Of a stretch of 64,000 nt of DNA, positions 44,123 through 56,093 are shown one piece after another; positions within the stretch are counted from its first letter, which is position 1, and each line of letters opens with the position of its first letter. Made by a program: the position numbers and the translations under genes. The notes under the pieces are model-generated. The model worked only from the letters and a program-made list of their open reading frames with translations. It made no database searches and had not been told where the DNA came from. This stretch comes from Ascaphus truei (lineage: Eukaryota > Chordata > Amphibia > Anura > Ascaphidae): the NCBI GenBank assembly GCA_036426205.1, contig CM071573.1, positions 43,822,643 through 43,886,642 on the forward strand. Direction: 5' to 3'.

Positions 44123-45559
44123 AGTATTGTGCGTCAATTTGCGCACGCAAAATATGTATGAATCTTGCGCCTTACACTTGGTGCAAACCTCTATGGAGCA
44201 GAAGTTAACGCCACCTAAACCTGGTGGTTTTATTTGAGGTAAAGAGAAAGGAAAACTGCATCACATACAGGTCCAACTTGGGATACATCTCATTATAACT
44301 CTGCTCTGACTCTCTCCTCCACTAACTCCTCTTATAACCACTCTCCAAAACACTTATGGAGCAACCCGGTGGCAATATGGAACACAGCACCTGAATACAT
44401 TGATGGGTCATGCTGCCGTGGTAATGCGATGCAATTTGGCCCCATTTTGGATCAATACTCCAGTTTGCGACACAATACAGATCTCCCTCAGTTACTGTGC
44501 ATCCTGCAGGATTTTTCTATGACTGCTGTATTTACAGTAGGGAGTGTTGGAATTCCTTAGAGAAGCATCCTGTCTACTAACTTCTGACTCACTTAACACT
44601 GCTGCTTGACACAGCACTGCACAGCAAGGCAGCTATCTCCAGTTTGAAGGATATAGATTTGTTATTACGGTTTTGCAATGGATTATTTTCTATTTGTATG
44701 TCCCCTGGTAGAATTCGAAATGGAAGACTAATTATTGAGCAGATCATTCTTGACGAGTAATAATGCACAACAACAGCAAGGTATAGATCATACGTGAAGC
44801 AGGATCAGGAATAAATAGATATACGAGAAGGCATTGTCTATACAGCAGGCAGAGCCGGAAATCTGTACTAACAATTACAAACAGCCTGTTGTGAGAAATA
44901 CCTCCTGGAATTAAAGTTTCTTGAATCCCTTGTGTTTGTACTTCGAAAAGAGCAAGGAATCGCATCTACTTGTATAACGAGAACACGATACTTGGCTTCT
45001 GTTTCACACCGCCAGTGGTGTTCTCGTGTATCTGTGATCATAGGGCAGCTAATTATAATCCTCAATTTTTGCCCACCAAATCTGCTGGAGAAAAACAGAA
45101 CATTTTGTTAATTCCTTCAGTGCTGGTTGTAAATCAAAACATTATAACACATGTGGGGTTAACATCTTCACTGCCAGATGGACATTGCTCAGAACACTCA
45201 ATATCCATACGTATCTAATGGTAGACCCTAATTTTTTCTTAATACTTTTTATAGTGCAGATGTTGCATTAATATTTTACAAGATAGAAGATGCATAATGT
45301 AGGGGGTACATAGTAATAAACTCCATTATGAATGCTAATGGTAATCGCATTGCAATTAAGGAAAAGGAATCAACATCATAGATGACAAGTTTAAAGGTCA
45401 GTTATCTTACAGTGGTACTTGCCAGCATAAAATAATAGGCTTGCTATGCATGGTGGGTGTAAGATATTCTACAATGTCAGTGCTGCCTTAGAATACATCT
45501 AAAATAAGTCACAATTATTTTATATAACCAGATTGAAGATGCTCAGAAAATAATACTTA
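44123..45559. other. No recognised feature
   Basis: Unique-looking AT-rich sequence. Small frames near 44744-45218 are not recognised. Confidence 0.4.
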
Positions 45560-45952
45560 TGTAACCCTTGTGCCAGATGGGGTGTATGTCAGGGAAGGAG
45601 AGAGGTCAACACAGCAGCGTTTTACTAAACACCTTACTTTCTTAAGCTCTCTGAATCTGTGTAGCTTACCGTTCCCTTTCTGATACAGGTCCCTCCTGAA
45701 ACTCAGTACCACAGCTCACACCGACACTGTGGGGAGCAGTGGTGCTCAAACTCAAACCCCAAGGGCCACTTATTAAGGATATCCCAGGTTTAGCACGTGG
45801 CTCATTCATTTTGATTGGGCCATCTGGTCTGAAGAAGGGATATCCTTAATACCTGTCCTGTTGGTGGCCCTTGAGGACTGGTGTGATGTCAGGTTATATT
45901 GGGCTGAACTACACAAATTAGTTCAGACTAATATCCAGACTGGCAAGTAACA
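45560..45952. repeat. Possible LTR-like block containing a MITE
   Basis: Begins tgtaacccttgtgccag and ends ctggcaagtaaca, TGTA...AACA termini like the other LTRs, with MITE A at 45737 inside. The flanking 4-mers do not match, so this is tentative. Confidence 0.3.
45737..45886. mobile_element. Palindromic MITE A, degraded
   Basis: Arms with caagggccac...ttaaggatatccc and gggatatccttaat...tggtggcccttgaggac. The left arm has lost the caacaggtcagg piece and the right terminus is eroded. Confidence 0.8.
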
Positions 45953-46814
45953 CACTCCCCCTGAGTAAGGAATAACATATGTGTTGTTAACGTGTAGTGC
46001 ATGACAGACACTAACAGAGCAATCAACATGAAAAAACAGTAACAGCAAATAATGGCAATAACATAAATCCATCTCTTCCATGTGCCCACATCATTCGCTT
46101 GGATCCTTCACATTTACTTCTGCGAGTTGCCAGTAAGTTAACAGATGTCCACGAATCCTACAACAGGCAGCAGAAGCAAAGTTGCAGTCAGAGCTGAGAA
46201 TGAGGATTTCTCCGTACCAGGCTTGGTGTATCTTACTATGGTTCTGTTTGTCAACAAAGCAATGAGAAGGTCACTGTTCTTTTCTTCCTCACATACAGTA
46301 CATCCTCCGCTTGGCTGTCATTTCGTGTTCCATGTAGAAGAGATCATTGTGCTACTATCATCATGCTAGTTGTCTAAAGGTGACGAGGTGCTTTCATGAG
46401 TCTTAATCAGTTTTGCTGTTCAGGACAGTAACTGACTGCCATGAGATAAACATGTAGAGGGTCAGCAGATTATGATATAGTGCTTTATTTAGGTCCCCAA
46501 AGAGAACAATTTTGGATTTGTACACAGCATAGTAAAACACCCTTATGACTCAAAGAACTGATAGAACTGACCCCTTTTCTGAAATAACATAGTTGTTGTT
46601 TAGATATAGGTTTATTGGTCCGTTCTAGTGGGGGAGCGTCCATGGTACATTAATATTGTAGTTAGCACCATTGGGATCATCCACAAAAAAAACTTTTTTA
46701 GTTTAAGATTGAGCCATTTACCCATACATAATGATATCAGTCATTCGGTATCAATATTTCAGCACCCCAATTTAAATTCTGCATGAACACTATTCCTTAT
46801 GACCTCAATTTATG
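45953..46814. other. No recognised feature
   Basis: AT-rich unique-looking sequence. Confidence 0.4.
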
Positions 46815-47620
46815 AGAGTGTTACAATTGTTGTTTAAGATATATTCATATTTTTTTGTATGAAGCAATCTATTGGTTCAAAATACAGTTCATGAGGTTCT
46901 CTATTCCAAGATGGATTAGGGATAATGGTATATTGGTTTATGCACTTGATCAATTTTCAATATTTTACAGTTTCATTTAGTGCAATTTTGTGATTCACAT
47001 TTGGTCATAAATTGTATCAACTGCTAATATTTATTTTGCTTGAGATTTAGTTATCATGTAGCTTGGTTTACTATTTCTAAAGCTAAAATATTCAGTAGAA
47101 ATTAGCTATCAGCCTTGTGCTATGAATTGTACCTTGTACCAATATATAACATTATTGAATGGTTGGGAACACAGTGAATTACTAGTAGGTAATAAGAGTG
47201 TCACAATTGTTGTTTAAGATATATTCATATGTTTATGCTGTATGTGTATCATTATGGATGTCAATTTTGGAATTGTACTTAATTATTTATTGGTGAAGAA
47301 TACAATTCAGGAGGTACTCTATTCCAAGATGGACTATTGATAACAGTATATGGAATTATGTACTTGATCAATTTTCAATATTCCTAAATTGTATTCAGTA
47401 CAATTTTGTGAATGGTATTTGGGAATTAATTGTATTTACTACTCTCAGTATTATGTGTTTGCTTGAGATTTAGTTATTATGTAGCTTGATTTATTATCTC
47501 TCAAACGTTATATTTAGTAGTAATTAGATAACAGTATTGTGCTATGAATTGTACTTATGATCAATATATATAGTTATTGAATTGCTGGGAATGCAATGAA
47601 TTATTAGTAGGTTTTGTATT
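46815..47620. repeat. Diverged tandem duplication, about 400-bp unit
   Basis: Unit 1 (about 46815-47200) and unit 2 (about 47205-47620) are collinear. They share acaattgttgtttaagatat, ctctattccaagatgga, cttgatcaattttcaatatt, ttgcttgagatttagtta and gtgctatgaattgta in the same order. Divergence is substantial, so the duplication is old. Very AT-rich, no coding signal. It may be a satellite monomer pair or an internal duplication of an unknown element. Confidence 0.9.
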
Positions 47621-47639
47621 GTAATGTTTGTTTTTAACA

Positions 47640-47900
47640 ATTGAAAGGTATATTGTCCCCATTGGATCATAATTAAGAGGAGGGACTTAATTTCAGTATA
47701 TATACGGCAACCCCTTGATCCATAGACCCACCCCCAGATGGGTCATATCGTGACATGGTTGTAAGCTTAAAATACTTTGGCCAAAGAATTAAACTAAATG
47801 ACCCTTTCTTATGAGAAGAGAAACAGATCAGTATTTAACTATATAATGTGTCGTGTTGGATGTAGCACTGGGCTTTTTGTCCTATACATGAGGTCACAAT
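47640..47900 (-). repeat. Interspersed repeat family K
   Basis: The reverse complement shares aagcccagtgctacatcc, gggtcatttagtttaat and ctttggccaaagtat with 26030-26350. Together with the tandem duplication upstream it may be part of one larger element. Confidence 0.5.
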
Positions 47901-48699
47901 CCTAGTAGTACTACTTTTGACACAAATATATATGATGTGGTGGGTTTGGGTTCTGAGCTTACAGGGCCTGTGTGTGATTGTAAACTCAGAAAGACCCTAT
48001 TCTAATTGATCTCATTGCTGCTTTCGACACATCTATCTCGGCTCTTGGTTTCCAACTAGTGCAACTGATTACTGTGTTCAAGCTGGCACTGGAGATTTTC
48101 TGTGCATGCGTGACCATACACACTCCGGCATGTTTGCTGTTGGGGGCAATTCATTCTTTGTGGTTTGAAGAATTGCAGATTGTATTTGTATTTTGTGGCA
48201 GAAAGGGACCCAGGTCCCAGCATAAAAAAGGTGAAGCCCGGGCCCTAGCTGCTACCCATACTTTCCTGGGGTTCATCTGGGCACCAGACCCCGGAGCTAC
48301 TGTACCCCATTTTAATATACCTTTAGACCCTTGCATTCCCTGCAACTGTTATCCTTTTATTCTTGTTATAACTGTACCTAAGCATACAAATGAGATTGGT
48401 CACACTATAGCATAGCCATAGTCTGCACATGCGGGCTGAGAACCCATTTGTGCAGCCGCATGTCTGGAGAACAGGCTAATGCTGAGACTGGAGAGGGAGG
48501 AGAAGTGCAGGGAACAAAGAGAATGGCCAGGGGCCGAGATCAAGCCAGGGGGCCATCCACCCAATAAGTGGATCATTTGGCCATTCCCCCAGACTTCCCG
48601 GCGCCGATCCCACCGGGGGATATCCTGCTGAGCTCCTGCTGGTAGACGCTGCTCCCATTGGCCCATTCATTTCCCTTCCTGGCCTGTATGTCGGGAAGT
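47901..48699. other. No recognised feature
   Basis: Moderate-GC sequence. A 118-codon plus frame at 48059-48415 and its antisense frame have no recognisable domain. Confidence 0.35.
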
Positions 48700-49010
48700 A
48701 GGGGGTCACGGACCCCTAATCAATGCGGTTCTGCTCCGGAGACCCCATGCTACAATACAATAGTATTACATTTTATATTAAAAACTTTTGATCTCTGGCG
48801 AGATTTGCGCAGGGAGAAGCGGTTCTCTCTCTGCAGCAGAAAGAACTCCCCGGGTGAGCCCTTTTCAGAGGGGCGATCATTACGTCGCCGGCTACTCGCC
48901 AGTTTTGCAAATGTTGCTATCACAGGTATTCTGGGCTTTCTCCATACCGTGATAATAACGCTATCAAAACTGGCGATTTAAACAGCACAGCGATTTATTT
49001 TTTTCCGGCG
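48700..49010. repeat. Family D fragment and an unclassified inverted repeat
   Basis: 48705-48770 contains ggttctgctccggagacccc, a family D end. 48785-49000 contains ctcgccagttttgcaaa facing tcaaaactggcgattta and flanking gcgatttattt, an inverted arrangement suggesting a small DNA element. Ends are undefined. Confidence 0.4.
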
Positions 49011-49876
49011 CTTACTGCATAGGCCCCTATATGTGTGTGAATACATTCATTTTCTGTATAATGTTTCCTCATCCTAAACACCCCAAGGGAAGAGGGGGAT
49101 ATTGGCACATGATTCTGAGCATACGCTGTGATGTCTGAGACATACTGTAAGAAAATGTGGAGAAATTGTTACACAGCTGAGCACATTCACTCGAATCCAG
49201 CCCTAAATATATACTGTACTGCACAGCTAAATGTGACTGTATCTTTAAAGGTTCAAAAGTGAAATCAGTATGATTTCTATATAATATAACCACATTTTCT
49301 AGCATTCAGAGGGTTCCCTGCCTCTTAGTACCTTCAATTTAAAAAAAAACAAGAGTTATTGTGTCTTTGCCCCTTAAGAGTGGGAGCGCAGAAATCCAGT
49401 CCCTCTGACAGTGAGGGGGATTGTGCTGCATCTGGGCTCAGTGAGTTCATGCGTGGTCGTCCTTCTAATACTGAATCAGAAAAGTAAATAAGACAAAGGA
49501 ATTCAAGCAATAAATAGAGAACAATAATTCCATATGCAGGGCTGTGCCGTATAAACTATAAGAACTTTGGATCTTATATTCAATCTGTTGTTTTTTCGCC
49601 ACTCGTACGGAAATAGGTAAATTCAGCGAGAACATGAACTGCAGCCTTGACAAGGAACTGAATACATTTACATGCATATCTATGCTAAGATATGAATTAG
49701 TCATTTGTGCAGTCATATGCCCGTATTGTCAATCGTAAAATCACCTTGGCACTTTTTAGGGCTAGAAAGCCTAAAAATATAAATCAGATTTACATATATA
49801 TCACTATTTGGATGAGTTCTGGAGTGGGATGGTGTAGATCAGTATGGAGTATCACTATTCCTTTCAGTTATTGGAA
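49011..49876. other. No recognised feature
   Basis: AT-rich unique-looking sequence. Confidence 0.4.
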
Positions 49877-50005
49877 AAGGAATGGTTCAGTGGTAGCGTT
49901 AAAACGCTTGAAGCACAGATATGAACCCAGTATCTGTCAGCTCAATGTGACCTTGGGGAAGTCACTTTGTATGTCCATAAAATTAGCGGTTGTAAACTCT
50001 GCCTC
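49877..50005 (+). mobile_element. CORE-SINE, partial
   Basis: The tRNA-like head aatggttcagtggtagcg matches an A box. atgaacccagtatctgtcag holds the degenerate B-box region, followed by tgtgaccttggggaagtcac, the CORE/MIR hallmark. The tail is eroded after gcggttgtaaactc. Confidence 0.75.
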
Positions 50006-50374
50006 TTATTCAATAAGCTATGAAGCCGCCCTCCCATTGCTCAGGATGCTTTAAACTTCATTGAAATGGATCTGTAATCTTTCTGAGCATAATAATCTTC
50101 TACTTAATAGGGATCTATGAAATAGCGCCTCATCTGTCCTATGTACAGTGCTGCAAACATCGCAGTGTTACAGGTGGGGAACAAATATTGTTTCATTTGT
50201 TTTTAAAGAAAAATGTTTGTAGTAATAAAGGCTTCTTCCATTTTGGTTTTGAGGCTGGAGTATAGCATACACCCATTAAATGATGTATAAAAAAATGTTG
50301 TCTGGGTTTTTGTTATTAACAGGTCTAGCATTCGACTATTCTAAAGTCAGACACAGAACCACAACAGTTTAGTA

Positions 50375-50789
50375 CAGCGGTTTCTAACCTTTTTTTGGTT
50401 AAGGACCCCTATGATCATATTTTTTAATTCTTTGGAACCCCAGCCCTCTCTAATAGAGTGTACGAGATCAGATGCATTGTAAGGAAACCCAAAACACTCT
50501 CTAATAGCGTGTCTAAGGTCAGATGCATTGTAAGGAACCCCAACCCTCTGTAATAGCGCGTCTGAGATCAGATGCATTGTAAGGGACCCCAACCATCTCT
50601 AATAGCATGTCTGAGATCAGATGCATTGTAAGGGACCCCAACCCTCTCCAACAGTGTGTTGAGATCAGATGCATTGTACATTCTTCTGTATTTGGTACAA
50701 TTTTCAAATGACCTGAAAATTGCAGGGAACCCTTTAGGGATGCCCGGGGTACCCAAAGGTTCCTAGGAACCCCTGAGGAAAAACACTTG
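50375..50789. mobile_element. hAT-like element with internal 50-bp tandem repeats
   Basis: Starts cagcggtttctaacctttt and ends ggaaaaacacttg, imperfect inverted repeats of a hAT-like terminus type with ggacccc/ggaacccc near both ends. TTTAG flanks both sides but an exact 8-bp duplication is not clear. The interior carries five units of about 50 bp (50470-50715), each with agatcagatgcattgta and ggaccccaaccctctct-type sequence. Minus-strand frames of 60-80 codons are translations of this array. Confidence 0.75.
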
Positions 50790-51527
50790 TTTAGCCAAAA
50801 TGTATATGTTTAACCATCACAGAACTATCAGAGTATATACTTGCAATTACAGTTCAGTTTTACTTTGTGGCATAAATTTCTATTCTGGAGAAGATTTGTT
50901 GTAGAATAAGTTTTAGTCGCTGCATATTTTGAAGACCCCTTTGCAATGCATATTTTAGAACTCAGACAAGAGCTGTGTAACTTTCAGATAACTGCATACA
51001 CACATAATAATATATCCTTCATCTAGTTAACTCAGATATCCACATAATTTGACTGAATATATTTTAAGATTGATGTTAGAAAATATACAGTAGGACGTTT
51101 TCAGGAGATTCTGAAAATTATATTTTACATCAATATTTCTTTAAATCATTCAAATAAAATAGGATTTTGGTATAGGAACAACAAGATGACAAAAAGACAT
51201 TTTTAAATATTGAATTTTAATTTTGTCATTGTCATGTATTGAATTTATTTGATTAGCATTTTTTAAAATCATATTTTAACTACAGCCTTAAATAAAAATA
51301 CAATAAAATGATATTGCTCCACATTTGTATTAATCTACTAACAATAGGAACAAAAAGGGACAATATACATTTTGAGTGATAAATATGCTAAATGATGATT
51401 CGCTTTTGGTTGTGTCAAATGTTGATGGGACTCACATGAAAGTTTTGTATAGATGAAGTTCTAGTGTACAACAATTTCACAGGTACTTTACACTGGGATA
51501 CGAGGCCTGTGAGGTTTGGAAAGCACT
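50790..51527. other. No recognised feature
   Basis: AT-rich unique-looking sequence. Confidence 0.4.
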
Positions 51528-51991
51528 GTATACACCAGGAGTGGGGAACGTCAGGCCAGAGGGCCTTATAAGGCCCCCGAAATCATTTGGTCAGGCCCTG
51601 CTAAGGCAACTGCTATAACCGGGGTCACGCTAATTTATAAAAAAATGGCCGCCGTGCGCCCGATTGGGAGGAGGTGGTGTGAGGCGACGGCAGCCCTACA
51701 CGATCCCCAGCAGCCACTGTACTAGCCCCAGCAGCCACCGTACTTCCCCCCCGCAGCAGTCTCCACACTTCCCCAGCAATTCCCCCCGCACTTACCCCAG
51801 CAGCCGCCCTACACGATCCCCCCAGCAGCAACTACCAGAGGAAGGGGGGGGGGATCTGTGTGCCTGCATGCCTGCTCTGTGCCTGCCTGTGTGCCTGCTC
51901 TGTGCCTGTCTGTCTGTATGGCCCGCGAACGATGTTATAAATATCCAAATGGCCCTTGGCAGAAAAAAGGTTCCCCACCCCTGGTATACAC
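51528..51991. mobile_element. hAT element, 448 bp, 8-bp target duplication
   Basis: The element is 51536-51983, starting caggagtggggaacgtc and ending ggttccccacccctg, flanked by perfect gtatacac duplications (51528-51535 and 51984-51991). The near-terminal parts pair in meaning (ggccttataaggcccc and aaatggcccttgg). The interior has C-rich cccagcagccacc repeats (51707-51835) and a tgcctgctctgtgcctg repeat. No transposase. Frames inside are repeat translations. Confidence 0.95.
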
Positions 51992-52867
51992 CATTGAATC
52001 TATGAAGAATTCTCACATGGGATCCCATGAAAGATATCACAGCGTAGAAAGCCATAAACTTACCCTGAATCAATGTAGCTACTATAGAACTAAATAATAG
52101 ATGAACTAGCCTGGCAAAGGTGTGCGACCTTCCTGATTATTGTTATCTGGACTGTAATGCGGTAACAAGACGTGCAGCCAGTAACACGTGTCACGTGTAG
52201 ATCACAAAACCTGAGGTCACGGTGTATATAGCTGTGCTTTGTTGCCATAGCAATGTCATCACTTTTGTAGTAAATACACACACACAGAAGCCTCACTGTA
52301 AGTATTAATCGTGTGTGAACAATGGACTGAGTTCACTAAAATTCGATACATTGAAACATTTGCCGTATTAGTGTTCCACATCAAATGTATTTTATGACCT
52401 AATCACTAAAGCCATATCGCCAGCGGTAAAGCAGGGACAGGGCTTTTTACCTCACGGTATACAAAGTGTAAAAGCTAAAAGGGATATCTCCCATCCCTCC
52501 ACAATTGCACCACTAGCGTGGGTAACATAAATTCCAGAGTAATCGCTCATTTAAATCGCTATGGCTATTTAATGCCTTTTTGGGGGGGTGGAAATGAGAT
52601 CACTAGCCATTTATGAATAAATAATTCTTAGTGAATCTGGTGATAATCCTAAAAAAAAAATCACAGAAATACAATTTTTTTTTAATAATACCGACTTTTA
52701 ACCCGGCTCTATTACCCCTTAGTGAATCTACAGCTGCCCACGTTCCCACGTTCCCCTTCCCTGGGTGGATGTCAACAGAAGCTTCAAAGATATTATCCCC
52801 ATTGAGAGACAATAAACTGAAGGCTCTCAGTCATGTAATAACCACACATTTTAACATTTATTGCATA
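51992..52867. other. No recognised feature
   Basis: Mixed sequence; 52330-52620 has inverted-looking phrases (cgctcatttaaatcgc) but no definable element. Confidence 0.35.
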
Positions 52868-52875
52868 GGTTAGGG

Positions 52876-53059
52876 CAGCGCGGGCAAATCCAGTCCTCAA
52901 GGGCCACCAACCAGTCAGGTTTTCAGGATATCCCTGCTTCAGCACAGGTGGTGCAGTCATTGACTGAGCCACTGATTGAGCCACCTGTGCTGAAGCAATG
53001 CTGTCCTGAAGACCTGACCTGTTGGTGGCGCTTGAGAACTGGAGTTGGCCACCCCATTG
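52876..53059. mobile_element. Palindromic MITE A
   Basis: Starts cagcgcgggcaaatcc and ends ggccaccccattg. Arms ctcaagggccaccaac and gttggtggcgcttgag are complementary, and the centre has tgactgagccactgattgagcc. The flanks share ttagg without a clean 8-bp duplication. Confidence 0.85.
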
Positions 53060-53067
53060 TTAGGTGA

Positions 53068-53915
53068 TCGCGGTTTAACCCCTTCACATCCACAGTGCAT
53101 TGCAGGCCCCTCTGTGGTTAACCGTGACAATGGAAGCTCTGTAACAGCAAAGCAGCACATTTAATAGAATTTATAACTCATACCGTTTCCCTTTAGTACT
53201 CACACAACCCATCCAGGAAAAATGTTCCAAGAGTCCACCTGCGGGGATTAGGGCAGCAATTAGTGTATGGGAAATTCAAAGTGGAGGCATTTAAAAGAAG
53301 GGGAAAAAATGTCTTTTACAATTAGTGTATATAAGTTAAGTAGAAAACTGCTAGAGAATTTTACAATAGTCGATGTGACTAGTACAGTATGTAGAAAATT
53401 AAAAGTAAAGCTGGTTTATAAAATTGCTTTTGAGATAAATATAGAAAAACCAAGAAGTACATTGCTTAGGGGATAATCATTTGTTCCGAAAAATGACAAT
53501 TTCCCAAACTTAATTACAACGCAAACCAATGGATTCTAAAAATAAATCACAGCAGCAGACATGGAATTTGCAATATGTGAAATGTGTAATTTTCAGGGAT
53601 TTTCAATGACTTCAATCACTTGCTGTTGTTTTGCTTCCTACTGCCCTGCAGGACTTTGCTGTGCTAGGGATTTTGGCGTTTCTGGGGCATATTCTCGTAT
53701 CGCTGATGTTGTCATTGTCAAACTGCGCAGTTCGGCATGTTCAGAAATCGCAGAATGAAATGTGAGAAAAAAATGTATTCTCTATTGCAAATCGCATTGT
53801 TTAAACCGTGACTTTAAAAGATGCCAAAGCACGCGGTTAAACGACCAATCCGCGCAGGTTATTCTTTTCTTTTTAAACGGAGTGAACATAATAAATATTT
53901 GGAGAGAGAAGTGTA
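53068..53915. other. No recognised feature
   Basis: Unique-looking sequence with no recognisable repeats. Confidence 0.4.
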
Positions 53916-54139
53916 GGGAGAAGGAGTGGCTCAGTGAGTAAAGACACTGACTGGCGCTGAGTTTGAAGCAGGGGAACCTGGTAAAATTCCCGGTGTTGGC
54001 TCCTTGTGATGTTGGGCAAGTCACTTTATCTCCCTGTGCCTCAGGCACCAAAAAAAAACATAGATTGTAAGCTCCATGGGGAAGGGACCTGTGCTTTCAA
54101 AATGTTTCTGTAAAGCGCTATGTATTATTATTATTATTT
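53916..54139 (+). mobile_element. CORE-SINE, near full length
   Basis: Head with A-box-like gtggctcagtgagtaaag and B-box-like gtaaaattcccggtg, CORE block gatgttgggcaagtcac then ccctgtgcctcag, then tail attgtaagctccatgggg, agggacctgtgc and tgtaaagcgctatg ending in an att microsatellite. It is the best copy in the window. The tail corresponds to segments of the local LINE 3' UTR. Confidence 0.92.
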
Positions 54140-54179
54140 GATGCAAAATTTTGAGTTGTTATAATTTGTTACCACATAC

Positions 54180-54339
54180 ATTACATAGTTCCATAGTTCC
54201 ATAGTAGATGAGGTTGAAAAAAGACATACGTCCATCAAGTTCAAGCGATGCTAAATTTAGTATATTGATCCAGAGGAAGGCAAAAAAAAACCCCAGTGAA
54301 ATATCATCCAATGATATCTCATAAGAGGAAAAATAATTT
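54180..54339 (-). mobile_element. LINE 3' UTR end, CR1/L2-type
   Basis: On the minus strand: ccttcctctggatcaatata, cttgaacttgatggacg and caacctcatctactatgg, the same end as the LINE at 55202-55566. Only the 3' terminus is present. Confidence 0.75.
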
Positions 54340-55201
54340 CAAATAGAAAATGGAAATGATCTGGACCCAATAGAATCAAGAATAGATTCAATTATATTCT
54401 AGCTAACAAGAAACACGTGATTGAAGACAGCACAGCCCCTAAACATTTTCACACACGAGAGGATTACCAACCGGCTTGCTACAAATTATTGTACATCTTG
54501 ATGTGGTGATGGGAAGAAGAAAGCTGAGTAAAAAGAAGACAAAAAAACAGTCAACATCAAGAGTAGAGAATCTAAACTACAGCTGAAAAATTGCTTCTGC
54601 TTGCTTGAAATGCAAGGGGACACTTTAACAAACAATTATGAAAAATGTATGAAGACGGATAAAACCTGGAGGAATCGCTAGGATGAAAAAATATCAGATG
54701 AGAAAAAGCAATTACAGAGGAAATAACAAGAAATTAAGCAATCCCATAACACAAGAACAAAGATGTAATAAACAGAGCTGTGCAAGATGGTTCGCAAGCA
54801 AGTGAAGAAATGTACGAAAATGTAACGGCGAGGAAGATTATCATAGAAAACAGAAGGTTAAAGAAGATGAAGCTGTGACTTATGCTTGGAAAGAAGCATC
54901 GCACTCAAACAGGATGATGTATCATAGCAAATAAAATAAAAAAACACAGAAAAGAAAAATATATTTTCCTTCACAACAATTTTATCCCTACAAACAGGTG
55001 CAGCCACTTACAATTAGAAAATATATTATACATTTTTTTTAATTTCACATATATAAAAAAATATATATATGTGAAAATATATATATATTTTTTTTTAACA
55101 TATCTTCTAGGTTGCACCCATGGCACCCATGGCACTAACATAAACACTTGTCGGTAGAAATTAAAAATGTATCAAAATAAATAATGCTTGTTGCAACAGG
55201 A
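54340..55201. other. Purine/A-rich stretch, not recognised
   Basis: Rich in aagaag and gaaaa phrases, no open frame above 60 codons. An imperfect tatata palindrome lies at 55040-55095. Confidence 0.35.
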
Positions 55202-55566
55202 TACATAGTTACAAAGTAGATGAGGTTGAAACCTGCAGTATGTTACATTTAGACGACAGATACTTTATCCTATATACGTACTTACAGTATATTGATCCAG
55301 AGGAAGGTAAACAAAAAAACCCCAGTGACACATCATCTAATGATATCTCATAAGGGGAAAAATAAATTGCTTCCTGACTCCAAGCATTGGCAATAGATTA
55401 CTCTCTGGATCACCATCCTTCCCATGTTTACGTATTAGGTATATCCCTGTGTATACCTTTCCTTTCTAAAAACATGTCCAACCTTTTTTTGAACAAATCA
55501 ATTGTATCTGCCATCACAGCCTCCATGGGTAATGAATTCCACATTTTAACTGCCCTTACTGTAAAG
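55202..55566 (-). mobile_element. LINE, CR1/L2-type 3' end
   Basis: On the minus strand: RT C-terminal coding remnant, then the 3' UTR (ccttcctctggatcaatata, caacctcatctactttg). Truncated at its 5' side by the hAT element that starts at 55567. Confidence 0.8.
55430..55566 (-). pseudogene. LINE reverse transcriptase extreme C-terminus
   Basis: The minus strand encodes the pattern KMWNSLPMEAVMADTIDLFK then a KRLDMFL segment, matching the conserved FNxWNSLPxxVVxAxSxxxFKxRLDxxL end of CR1/L2/Rex-type LINE proteins. Nothing upstream is preserved. Confidence 0.75.
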
Positions 55567-55918
55567 CAAGGGAGCGCAAACTTTTGCTGCTGCGCCCCCC
55601 TGTCTTGCCAGCCCCGGTGCTCACGCCCCCTCCCCTACCTTGGAGCTGCGTCAAATGATACTGGGGGGTCATGAGATGTCATGTCACGTGACCCATAGAG
55701 TCATTTGACGCTCATGATGTCACATCACATGACCCTGCAGCGTCACATGACCCCGCTGCAGCATTTGACACCGTGTTACCATGGCATGTTGCATCACTCA
55801 CCTGTCTGAATCACGGTAAGTTGATAGTTGCAGAGGCCTCACGCGATCCCCTGGCATCTAATTTAAATGCCTTGAGGAAGAGGGCGGGGCCTCTGCAACT
55901 ACCGTGCCTCCCCAGAAA
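55567..55918. mobile_element. hAT family B element, right terminus lost
   Basis: Starts caagggagcgcaaactttt, then tgcgcccccctgtcttgcc, repeated gtcacatgacc phrases, ttaccatggcatg, and ends near taccgtgcctccccag. The segment order matches the element at 16071-17382 without its LTR. The left terminus abuts LINE sequence at 55566. The right inverted repeat is missing. Confidence 0.8.
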
Positions 55919-56093
55919 AATCTAAACAAACCATTGTATTTGATTCACAGAAACGTGCGTCAAATTCGTCCACCATGTTGAACTTGGCATAAACCCTAAA
56001 AAATCTGTTCATATTGTTAGTATCAAACAAAAATGTATTTGACGCAGCACGAATGTTTAATTTTATAGGTCACAAAATGTATTATTTTCACAG

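Noticed and set aside
48059..48415. 118-codon frame as a candidate host exon
   Set aside because: No splice-site pairing, domain or codon pattern that stood out, and the antisense strand is also open over part of it.
53916..54010. Possible tRNA gene (A-box and B-box-like sequences)
   Set aside because: It is the diverged tRNA-like head of a CORE-SINE, without a foldable cloverleaf, and is followed by CORE and LINE-like tail.
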